Positions 1 to 7,236 of a DNA stretch of 64,000 nucleotides are shown one piece after another. The notes under the pieces are model-generated. The model was given only the letters and a program-made list of their open reading frames with translations, was not told the origin of the DNA and did not search any database. Position 1 is the stretch's first letter. Each line of letters begins with the position of its first letter. The stretch comes from UBA6059 sp040222235. Its GTDB lineage: Bacteria > Bacteroidota > Bacteroidia > Cytophagales > Cyclobacteriaceae. Both the position numbers and the translations under genes were made by a program. The DNA is taken from contig JAVKDO010000044.1 in assembly GCA_040222235.1 (NCBI GenBank), positions 1 to 64,000 of the forward strand, given 5' to 3'.

Positions 1-1332
1 CTTGTCAGCAGTGAGGACCGCCAGCTTCGACTCAAACTCTTCAAGAATTGCAGATTGTGTAGAGCTGTCTTCTGCTGCTTTTTCCAGTTCTTGCTTGAGT
101 GTACTCAACTGGATCTGCTTGATCTCCATCGATTTGTTGGCCTGGTAGTAGGCCTCCTGCTTGGTCTTGAGCTCTGCGGAGAGCTGCTCTACTTTGGAGC
201 GGTGCTGTATGGTCTGCTCTTTTTGGAGCTCGTAGCTTTCTTTGAGTTGCTCCAGCCTACCGGAAACTTCCGCCAGGATTTTATCCGCACTTCGCTTCTC
301 TTGCTCGAGACTACTGATGGAGAATGCCGCGCGCTCATTGCTTTTGCGATCCAGCTCTATCTGTTCGCGTAGGGTAGTTGCCCGATCATTGAGGAATCTC
401 AGCCGCTCGTTCTTGATTTTCTTCTCACTCTCGTACTGTCGGATCTTGTTGACATGCTCGTTGAGTGCCTTTTGTCTTGTCGAGAGTAGCTTCTCTTTGA
501 CAATGAGGTCTTTCTTGGCGGCCTCAATATTGGCCTCCTTCTCAGCGAGCTGTTTGCTTAGGCTCACCTTGCGGTCATTTTCCTGATTGACCTTGGCCTG
601 AAGGTTTTCGAACACCTCCTTTTGACGTGCCATGGTCATTTGCGCTAGCTGCACGCTGAGCAGCTTGTACTCCTCCTTGATCTCGTAGTAGCGCTTAGCC
701 TGCCTCGCCTGCTTCTCCAGAGACTTGAGATTCTTCTCTATTTCAAAAAGCAAATCCTCGACACGATCCAGGTCGGCATCCGTATCTGCCAGCTTCTTTA
801 GTGTCTCTTTCTTCCTAATCTTGAACTTGGAGATGCCCGCTGCTTCCTCGAAGAGTCCTCGGCGGCTGTTGTCCTTGTCATTGAGGAGGTCGTCGACCAT
901 CTTGAGCTCGATGATCGCATAGCTGTTACTCGCTATACCTGTATCCAGAAATAGGTTGGTAATATCCTTGAGCCGACAAGCCACACCGTTGAGCAGGTAC
1001 TCACTATCTCCAGAGCGGTAGTAGCGACGGGTGATCGTCACATTGGAGTATTCGGTAGGGAGGAGGTTCTTGGTATTCGCAAATGCGAGCGAGACCTCTG
1101 CCATTTGCACTGCCTTGCGTGTCTTGGTGCCATTAAAGATGATATTCTCCATCTTCTCCGACCTGAGCATCCGTGTCTTTTGCTCACCCAGTACCCAGCG
1201 AATCGCATCTACTACGTTGGATTTCCCACAACCATTGGGCCCCACGATCCCGGTAATACCCTTATCAAAATTGATGATAATCTTATCTCCGAAACTCTTG
1301 AATCCCTTGATCTCTAATCTGGTCAGCTGCAT
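1..1332 (-). CDS. smc: Chromosome segregation ATPase SMC (5' part, cut by the window edge)
   Basis: Reading the minus strand from an ATG at 1330-1332 gives an uninterrupted 444-codon frame running off the left edge. It opens MQLTRLEIKGFKSFGDK and carries the SMC Walker A loop GPNGCGKSNVVDAIRW around residues 30-45, then a long Lys/Glu/Gln-rich coiled coil. SMC is the ATPase of bacterial condensin, acting on the nucleoid with ScpA and ScpB. Only the N-terminal head and the first coiled-coil arm are inside the window; hinge, second arm and C-terminal head lie outside. Several forward-strand frames over this stretch are shadows of the coiled coil. Confidence 0.96.
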   Translation of the reverse strand, partial: MQLTRLEIKGFKSFGDKIIINFDKGITGIVGPNGCGKSNVVDAIRWVLGEQKTRMLRSEKMENIIFNGTKTRKAVQMAEVSLAFANTKNLLPTEYSNVTITRRYYRSGDSEYLLNGVACRLKDITNLFLDTGIASNSYAIIELKMVDDLLNDKDNSRRGLFEEAAGISKFKIRKKETLKKLADTDADLDRVEDLLFEIEKNLKSLEKQARQAKRYYEIKEEYKLLSVQLAQMTMARQKEVFENLQAKVNQENDRKVSLSKQLAEKEANIEAAKKDLIVKEKLLSTRQKALNEHVNKIRQYESEKKIKNERLRFLNDRATTLREQIELDRKSNERAAFSISSLEQEKRSADKILAEVSGRLEQLKESYELQKEQTIQHRSKVEQLSAELKTKQEAYYQANKSMEIKQIQLSTLKQELEKAAEDSSTQSAILEEFESKLAVLTADK

Positions 1333-1401
1333 TTAGTCGCTCTCTCTGTATATTGTTTGTGAGGGCGACAAATTTAGAATTTAATTCGATATTTTTAGAC
1401 C

Positions 1402-1935
1402 ATGGATGACTTTCAAACCATACTCTATATTGTAGTAGGTATAATCTATTTCTTATCAAGAGCACTTAAGAAAAAGAAACCACCCATACAGCCATCCAGA
1501 CCAGCTCAGGAAATGGATGATGACGTTCCACAAGCTAGCCCCCCTAAGCCGCTGAGCTTTGAGGACTTACTACGTGAATTTACAGAAGGCAAGCAGCCAG
1601 AGGAAGAGCCAGAATATGCTCCTGAGCCCATACCAGTTGAGAGAAGTAAGTCACCTATGACTCATAGAAATGAGGAGGATGATGACGAAATTTTCGAGCC
1701 CGCCCAGCGCAGGTTCTCAGATGAAGACTCCAAAAGAATTTACGAGGCATCTGTCAAGTCTGTTGAAACTATGAAAGACGAGCAATTTGCAGATACACAG
1801 TATCACTTCAAGCAATATGAAGATCATCGCGACGAAGAGCCTACCCTTGGTGCTGAGGTAGCTGAGATGCTGCATGATGCCGATGGAGCACGTAAGGCCA
1901 TTATCCTATCGGAAATATTGACACGCAAGTATTAG
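1402..1935 (+). CDS. Small membrane-anchored acidic protein of unknown function
   Basis: A 177-aa protein with one N-terminal membrane segment (about residues 4-20, FQTILYIVVGIIYFLSRAL) followed by a KKKK stop-transfer cluster, so the remainder is probably cytoplasmic. The soluble part is rich in Pro, Glu and Asp and looks disordered until a final helical stretch (about 145-177). It starts 69 bp from smc on the opposite strand, so the two share a divergent promoter region. I recognise no domain and assign no function. Confidence 0.75.
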   Translation: MDDFQTILYIVVGIIYFLSRALKKKKPPIQPSRPAQEMDDDVPQASPPKPLSFEDLLREFTEGKQPEEEPEYAPEPIPVERSKSPMTHRNEEDDDEIFEPAQRRFSDEDSKRIYEASVKSVETMKDEQFADTQYHFKQYEDHRDEEPTLGAEVAEMLHDADGARKAIILSEILTRKY

Positions 1936-2079
1936 ATTGGCTATTGGCTATTGGGGTTTTGCCGTTAGCTGTTGGGTATTTGGTTTTTGTTTTTGGTGGT
2001 CAAGATAAATGTGTGTGTCGAGTTGATATGGATTTGTCCTTCATTGTGAACTAGGAATTGATAAGTTTGAGGCTTTTGT

Positions 2080-2874
2080 ATGCATAATGAGTATCTCCAA
2101 ACGCTAGAACTCGCTCCGGGAGCTACAGAGAAGGAGGTAAAGGCTGCTTACCGTAAGCTCTCCAAGAAGTTTCACCCGGATGTAAGTAAAGACCCTGAGG
2201 CGAAAGACAAATTCATCGCTATCAATGAGGCCTATAATTTCATCAAATCAGTAGGCCCATCTCCCCGCGCGGAGCAGGTCACTTACGACTATGATCCGTA
2301 TGCCGCAGCATATGAGCATCAACGAAAGGAGGCCCGAAAGAGAGCCTGGCAAAGGGCGAAGGAGGTGGAACGTATGCAGCAAGCACTTATGAAGAGGCTC
2401 CTTGATGGATTCATGTACCTCGGTGCTGCTATTGTCTTATTCAATATCACATTGGCGATAGATTATCTGCTACCGCGAACCATAGCAGACGAACCCATAG
2501 TGCAATCAAGAAGTGTGGTAGAAAGGTCGCGTGGTAAAACTTATTATAGGTATGATGAACTGCAATTTGCCGACTTCCTGATGCGGTTCGATAGACACAC
2601 GGTGAAGGATCTGGATTTGACTGGGAGTGCTGAGGTTACTAGCACGATGCTCTGGCAGAAGCCCATGGAGGTGACGCTGGGCACCACTTCCGGACCGGTA
2701 CACTTGCTTCAGCTTTACAATGTCTTTCACGTATTTGGCTATATCATTCCTGCCATGTTTCTGATTGTGTACCTGTATCAGTTCAAGATGCGCACGCTCG
2801 ACTCCAAAATGACGCTAGCGATCTTTATGCTCATTATGTTTGCTATTCAGTTCGTCGTTTTCCTGAGGTTTTAG
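2080..2874 (+). CDS. J-domain protein with C-terminal membrane segments
   Basis: Residues 1-60 form a J domain with the HPD motif (KFHPDVSKDPEAKDKF) and the usual helix II AAYRKLSKKF. After a basic linker (about 80-110) there are hydrophobic segments near residues 108-128, 215-235 and 243-262, so this is a membrane-tethered DnaJ-like co-chaperone rather than canonical DnaJ; the G/F region and CxxCxGxG zinc repeats are absent. HPD implies it stimulates a DnaK-type Hsp70 at the membrane. The region between the first and second hydrophobic segments is probably exposed outside. Client unknown. Confidence 0.85.
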   Translation: MHNEYLQTLELAPGATEKEVKAAYRKLSKKFHPDVSKDPEAKDKFIAINEAYNFIKSVGPSPRAEQVTYDYDPYAAAYEHQRKEARKRAWQRAKEVERMQQALMKRLLDGFMYLGAAIVLFNITLAIDYLLPRTIADEPIVQSRSVVERSRGKTYYRYDELQFADFLMRFDRHTVKDLDLTGSAEVTSTMLWQKPMEVTLGTTSGPVHLLQLYNVFHVFGYIIPAMFLIVYLYQFKMRTLDSKMTLAIFMLIMFAIQFVVFLRF

Positions 2875-2944
2875 GGTGCTGCAGTCCAATTTTATTTCAG
2901 TGGCAGCTATTCAATCATTAAGAAGGTTTCTCCTATCGTACCAA

Positions 2945-3053
2945 TGACGTGTTCCGAGCTGTCAGTCTGAGCCTGTCGAAGACTTGGTGATCAGAACCTG
3001 CGCAGTACCCTTCGACAGGCTACCGATGACCAGTTCAGCGGAGTTACACGTCA
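2945..3053. repeat. Long interrupted palindrome in an intergenic gap
   Basis: The outer arms TGACGTGT (2945-2952) and ACACGTCA (3046-3053) and the inner arms AGCCTGTCGAAG (2970-2981) and CTTCGACAGGCT (3010-3021) are each perfectly complementary, giving a roughly 109-bp cruciform-like element. It lies in the 380-bp gap between the J-domain gene and the transporter. Its GTCAGTCTGAGCCTGTCGAAG stretch resembles dispersed intergenic palindromes found in many bacterial genomes. The rest of the gap (2875-2944, 3054-3254) shows no gene. Confidence 0.7.
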
Positions 3054-3254
3054 TTTCAATTTGTGCGTTTGAAACACAAATGATAATTCTCGAAAAGACA
3101 ATTTTTTTGGAGTTTGAAAAGCATTAATTGATCGAACTCCTCCACCTCTTGCTCCACCATAGAGGAGAGTAAAAGGCATCACCTCAAATCAATTTTTGAC
3201 TGTCACAATCTTATAATCCGATTGAGGTTGCTATCTTCTGTTTTTGATCTAACA

Positions 3255-4553
3255 GTGAGCAATTCCACCACACATTATTCTTCAAGGCTAGGTGCCATAC
3301 TGACCATGATAGGTGTAGCCGTTGGCTTGGGTAATGTTTGGCGATTTCCTTATATGATGGGAAGCTATGGCGGCAGTGCTTTTCTGATTGTCTATTTCAT
3401 TTTCACTATGCTCTTTGCATTCCCAGCTTTGATTGCGGAGATTTCTTTGGGCAAATCCAATCCCAAAGGCACTATAGCAGCCTTTGAGTCCATCTTCAAA
3501 GCACCTATAGGACGATTGCTTGGTTACCTGTTTGTTGGTGTAGTGTCGATAGCTGGATCATATTATGCAGTAGTTGTAGCTAACGTGCTATACACAGCGC
3601 TATTCTCCATTACCAAAGGCTTTTCAGCTCACACCAATCCAGATTATCAGCAGACTCTTGGGAATGGGACTATACAATATCTATTTACGGTGCTGGTCAT
3701 CATACTGGCCCTTCTTGTTTCTAGCCAAGGGCTGAAAAAAGGTATTGAGCGGATATCCATGTTCATCATGCCCTTCTTTGTGGTCTCCATCCTATATATG
3801 ATCGGCTATGCTTGGAGTCTCCCTGACACTATTGCTGCGGTGGAAGAGTTTATGAAGCCAGATCTGGACGCTTTTGGGTCGACAGAGGTATTTGCGGCCT
3901 TGGGGCAGGCTTTTTTTTCCGTTGGGTTAGGAGGCACTTTTGTGGTAGTCTATTCAGGCTACTTATCAGAAGACAGAGAGATACCAAAGGTCGCTGTTTT
4001 TACTTGCTTGGGCGACCTGGGTTCCTCAGTGTTGGTTAGTTTGTTCCTAGTGCCTGTGATTTTGGTCTTTGGACTTCAGATGAATGCAGGTCCGTCGTTG
4101 ATATTCAATACCCTACCGGAATTGTTCACGGTTCTTCCGGCAGGTCGGTGGATCGGCTCACTCTTTCTGGTTGCTCTGTTCATGGTGGCCTTTCTATCAT
4201 TGATTGCGGCCTTTCAAGTGCCCTTGAGTAGCCTCAATATCAAGGGCTTTTCTGGTAAGCGACTTATTCTAGCTTTTGGTTTGGTTCAGTTGGTCTTAGC
4301 ATTCCCGAGTGCTTACTATCCTCAAATTATTGGAATACTTGATCTTGTTTTTGGATCGGGTATGCAAGTTTTAGGAAGCATGTTGGTGGTGGTAGGTATC
4401 TGGTGGGGTGCGAGGACGGGGGAGTATCGACGGTTGCTCTTCACCGACCCAGAGAGCAAAAGGGCACATGCCGCACAGCTATGGTTCCGTTGGGCCATTC
4501 CAGGTACGCTGTTACTTGTGCTGTTGGGCTACCTCTATGAAAACTTTATATGA
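3255..4553 (+). CDS. Sodium-dependent symporter, neurotransmitter:sodium symporter (NSS) family
   Basis: A membrane protein of about 432 aa with the NSS signature in TM1 (GVAVGLGNVWRFPYMMGSYGG, split here as GVAVGLGNVWRFPYMM and GSYGG) and about 11 predicted membrane segments, as in bacterial LeuT/MhsT relatives. These couple Na+ entry to uptake of amino acids or related solutes across the inner membrane. The frame is open to a TTG at 3222, but the GTG at 3255 gives MSNSTTHYSSRLGAIL, which fits the short N-terminus of the family, so I chose it. Substrate cannot be read from sequence. No obvious operon partner; the GH16-like gene begins 21 bp downstream. Confidence 0.92.
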   Translation: MSNSTTHYSSRLGAILTMIGVAVGLGNVWRFPYMMGSYGGSAFLIVYFIFTMLFAFPALIAEISLGKSNPKGTIAAFESIFKAPIGRLLGYLFVGVVSIAGSYYAVVVANVLYTALFSITKGFSAHTNPDYQQTLGNGTIQYLFTVLVIILALLVSSQGLKKGIERISMFIMPFFVVSILYMIGYAWSLPDTIAAVEEFMKPDLDAFGSTEVFAALGQAFFSVGLGGTFVVVYSGYLSEDREIPKVAVFTCLGDLGSSVLVSLFLVPVILVFGLQMNAGPSLIFNTLPELFTVLPAGRWIGSLFLVALFMVAFLSLIAAFQVPLSSLNIKGFSGKRLILAFGLVQLVLAFPSAYYPQIIGILDLVFGSGMQVLGSMLVVVGIWWGARTGEYRRLLFTDPESKRAHAAQLWFRWAIPGTLLLVLLGYLYENFI

Positions 4554-4574
4554 CTTTAAGTAGCTTTATCGGTC

Positions 4575-5465
4575 ATGATCCCAATAAAACCCCTGACTAA
4601 CTCGGTAATTCTAGTGATTTCAGGCTCTTGCCTAATGAATATATCAATAATGGCTCAAGATTTCCCACCCAACCCAATTGGTAAAGAAGGGTATACTTTG
4701 GAGTTTAACGATGACTTTGAAGCTACAAGCCTTGATACGGAAAAATGGTTTCCTTATTATCTTCCTCAATGGAGTTCACGTGAAAAATCTGCCACGAACT
4801 ATCGTATGGGTATGAGGAGCCTTATTCTTAAAATAGACGAAGAGCAAGCACCTTGGTGTCCGGAATTTAACGGTCAAGTAAAAGTGTCCTCTTTACAAAC
4901 TGGTACGTTCTCGGGAGAATTGAATTCAATTTATGGACAGCATCGGGTATCACCTGATTGCGAGGTGAGGGAAGAACAAAAAACGGAAAAACTTTATACA
5001 CCAAAGTATGGCTATTTTGAAATAAGGGCGAGAGCACTCAAGTCAAATAATAATGTCTGCGCTTTTTGGATGATTGGATTTGAAGAGGAACCCGAAAAAT
5101 CCGCGGAAATATGCATCATGGAAATAAAGGGACAAAATATTATAGGAGACAAGTCGATAAATGGTTATGGATTGCGCGCTTTTGCTGATACTACTTTGGA
5201 TGATGAGTTTTACGAAGAGTCTTTTGATATTGACGCTTCTCAGTTTCATACCTATGCCGCCGAATGGAAGCCAAGTGCTATCGATTTCTTCATAGATAAT
5301 AAAAAGGTAAAGAGTGTTAGGCAATCACCCGCTTATGAAATGCAGTTCATGTTGAACATTTATGAAGTACCGACAGATTTGAAACTTGGTGATTTGGAAA
5401 TGAGTTATCCCAAGGAATTTGAAATAGATTATGTCAGGGCCTATCAACCTATAAACGGATACTAA
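4575..5465 (+). CDS. Secreted GH16-like (concanavalin A-fold) protein with altered catalytic motif
   Basis: A 296-aa protein with an N-terminal signal peptide (cleavage probably after about residue 27, IMAQ|DF). The body matches the laminarinase/GH16 jelly-roll: EFNDDFEA near 43-50, YGYFEIRARA near 145-154, YAAEWKPSAIDFFIDNKKV, and the terminal EIDYVRAYQ strand. GH16 enzymes cleave beta-1,3/1,4-glucans or marine galactans with an E-x-D-x-x-E motif. Here the corresponding segment is E178-I-C180-I-M-E183: both glutamates remain but the central Asp is Cys. It may be a divergent subfamily or a non-catalytic binder. Exported, probably periplasmic or extracellular. Confidence 0.8.
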   Translation: MIPIKPLTNSVILVISGSCLMNISIMAQDFPPNPIGKEGYTLEFNDDFEATSLDTEKWFPYYLPQWSSREKSATNYRMGMRSLILKIDEEQAPWCPEFNGQVKVSSLQTGTFSGELNSIYGQHRVSPDCEVREEQKTEKLYTPKYGYFEIRARALKSNNNVCAFWMIGFEEEPEKSAEICIMEIKGQNIIGDKSINGYGLRAFADTTLDDEFYEESFDIDASQFHTYAAEWKPSAIDFFIDNKKVKSVRQSPAYEMQFMLNIYEVPTDLKLGDLEMSYPKEFEIDYVRAYQPINGY

Positions 5466-5602
5466 GAAATGATGACAGCAGTGCGTAACCATCCATTTAC
5501 TGTTAAATTCTCTGATAGTAATTAGCTATTATTTACGACCTTTCCTTACCGTGGAAATGCTGGTACCTTAATACACCTAACTGAACGCTGAACAGCTGCA
5601 AT

Positions 5603-6697
5603 ATGAGTGACGACAAGAATACAGCCTCAAAACAAGAGCATGGTATCCATGCAATCAATCAAGAGTTTAAGAAATACGAGGGAGTTAATAAAGACCAAAA
5701 GTATAGACTGGTTGAGAATGAAGAGTCTGATCAATTCGATGATGATTTTGTGATCCAAACCTGCGATATGCGGGAATTCTTCGAAGGAGGAGAAGAGGGG
5801 AAAGCCGCATTTTCCAAGAAACTCGGTAGTGCCTTGGAAGAGATTGGTTTTGCAGTGTTGTCAGGTCATGGAGTAGATACGAGTCTTTATGATCAGGCGG
5901 AAGCCAAAGTGGCCGATCTATTCGAAAAGACAAGTCTGGAAGAGCGCATGCCCTTTGAAGCACAGCGTCATGGCTCAGTCAACCAGGGCTATTTCCCCAT
6001 AAAAGAAACCACTATCATTCATCCCGATTTGGTCGAGGGTTGGGTGTTTTGCAGAAGGGCTTTTGACCTTGATGGCCAAGCTGATTTCAATGAAATGGAT
6101 TACTGGCCCAAACCTGGATTCGAACCCGTATTTAGGAAAGTTGTCCAGGAGCACGAACGGTTGATTCTTCCGATCATGAGGAGTGTACTTAGTTATCTTG
6201 GTTGTCCATCAGACTTGTACGACAAGAAGCTGACCGGCACCAATTTCGGTTTCCGCCTTAATTATTACCCAGCGATGAGCAAAGAGGACCTTGACTCTGG
6301 TGCTGGCCGCATGCTCGGACATGAGGACGTAGACCTGTTCACTATACTACCTGCTCAGAGTGTGGATGGCCTACAGGTCTACAACAGAGCCAATGGTAAA
6401 TGGATAAGACTCAACCCGGAACCTGGAAGTATCATATTGAATACCGGGGATTACATGCAGCGGATCACTAATGATCGCTTACCTTCCACCACGCATCGCG
6501 TAAGTAAGCCAAAGGAGCAAGTGCTATTGGGTAAACCACGTATTACCATTCCGCTAGCGGTTTATGTATGGGAAGGTGAGATGCTTGAAGTACTACCTGG
6601 GCTGGAGCCCAAGAAGTACGAGCCGATCTCTGCGATTAAGTTTCACACAGGAATCACAAGTAAATACTACGGCGATGAATACGCTGTTGACAAATAA
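5603..6697 (+). CDS. 2-oxoglutarate/Fe(II)-dependent dioxygenase, isopenicillin-N-synthase family
   Basis: A 364-aa cytosolic protein with a DIOX_N-like N-terminal half (GFAVLSGHGVD near 90-100) and a double-stranded beta-helix core. The iron ligands are visible as H240-E-D242 (GHEDVDLFTILP) and H298 (STTHRV), with a PRIT segment further on that may supply the 2-oxoglutarate-binding Arg. The family hydroxylates, desaturates or cyclises small molecules. The cupin gene starts 12 bp downstream, so the pair is probably co-transcribed. Substrate unknown; no biosynthetic cluster surrounds it. Confidence 0.88.
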   Translation: MSDDKNTASKQEHGIHAINQEFKKYEGVNKDQKYRLVENEESDQFDDDFVIQTCDMREFFEGGEEGKAAFSKKLGSALEEIGFAVLSGHGVDTSLYDQAEAKVADLFEKTSLEERMPFEAQRHGSVNQGYFPIKETTIIHPDLVEGWVFCRRAFDLDGQADFNEMDYWPKPGFEPVFRKVVQEHERLILPIMRSVLSYLGCPSDLYDKKLTGTNFGFRLNYYPAMSKEDLDSGAGRMLGHEDVDLFTILPAQSVDGLQVYNRANGKWIRLNPEPGSIILNTGDYMQRITNDRLPSTTHRVSKPKEQVLLGKPRITIPLAVYVWEGEMLEVLPGLEPKKYEPISAIKFHTGITSKYYGDEYAVDK

Positions 6698-6709
6698 TAG
6701 TATAAAGAG

Positions 6710-7171
6710 ATGGCTAAGCTAAAAGACGAAAACGACCAGATCGATCAAAGTGTAGTTGAAGATGGAGATGGCATTCTTACGATCCGCGGTGGTGGAGGTA
6801 AGCGCAGTTGGAACAATATCCAGTACAAGCAAGGCATGTCTGCCAAGAATGTTGGATCGACGCGTCTATCGATGAATATTGCAACTATACCTCCTGGTGG
6901 AGTTGCTTATGCGCATATCCATGATGGGTTTGACCTCATGCTGTATATCCTGGAGGGCAATGTTCGTCATGAGTACGGGCATAAGCTGACCAAGACCTTG
7001 GAGAATAGTGCGGGCGACTTTATCTATATCAAGCCTGGAGTCCCTCATGAAGTATTCAATATGAGCGACACTGAGCCAGTGAGAGCTATGGTTGCACGAT
7101 CTAGCGCCAATGAATGGGACAACATTATTCCTTATGATCGTGAGACAGGTGAATTGATCATTGAAAAATAG
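6710..7171 (+). CDS. Cupin-domain protein
   Basis: A single-domain 153-aa cupin. Motif 1 is seen as PPGGVAYAHIHDGFDLMLYILEG (written here as PPGGVAYAHIHDGF then DLMLYILEG) with metal-ligand histidines H-I-H, and motif 2 as AGDFIYIKPGVPHEVFN with its His. Such proteins bind a divalent metal and act as small dioxygenases, isomerases or sensors. It follows the 2OG-dioxygenase by 12 bp, suggesting a shared substrate or pathway. Start is the ATG at 6710. Confidence 0.86.
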   Translation: MAKLKDENDQIDQSVVEDGDGILTIRGGGGKRSWNNIQYKQGMSAKNVGSTRLSMNIATIPPGGVAYAHIHDGFDLMLYILEGNVRHEYGHKLTKTLENSAGDFIYIKPGVPHEVFNMSDTEPVRAMVARSSANEWDNIIPYDRETGELIIEK

Positions 7172-7236
7172 CGCGAGCATCCAGTTAACCTTAACAGTTC
7201 AATACCCTATAATAGAATCATAATTACAATTATCAC

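Noticed and set aside
1..1336. Ser/Leu-rich plus-strand frames over the first 1.3 kb
   Set aside because: They are reverse shadows of the smc coiled coil.
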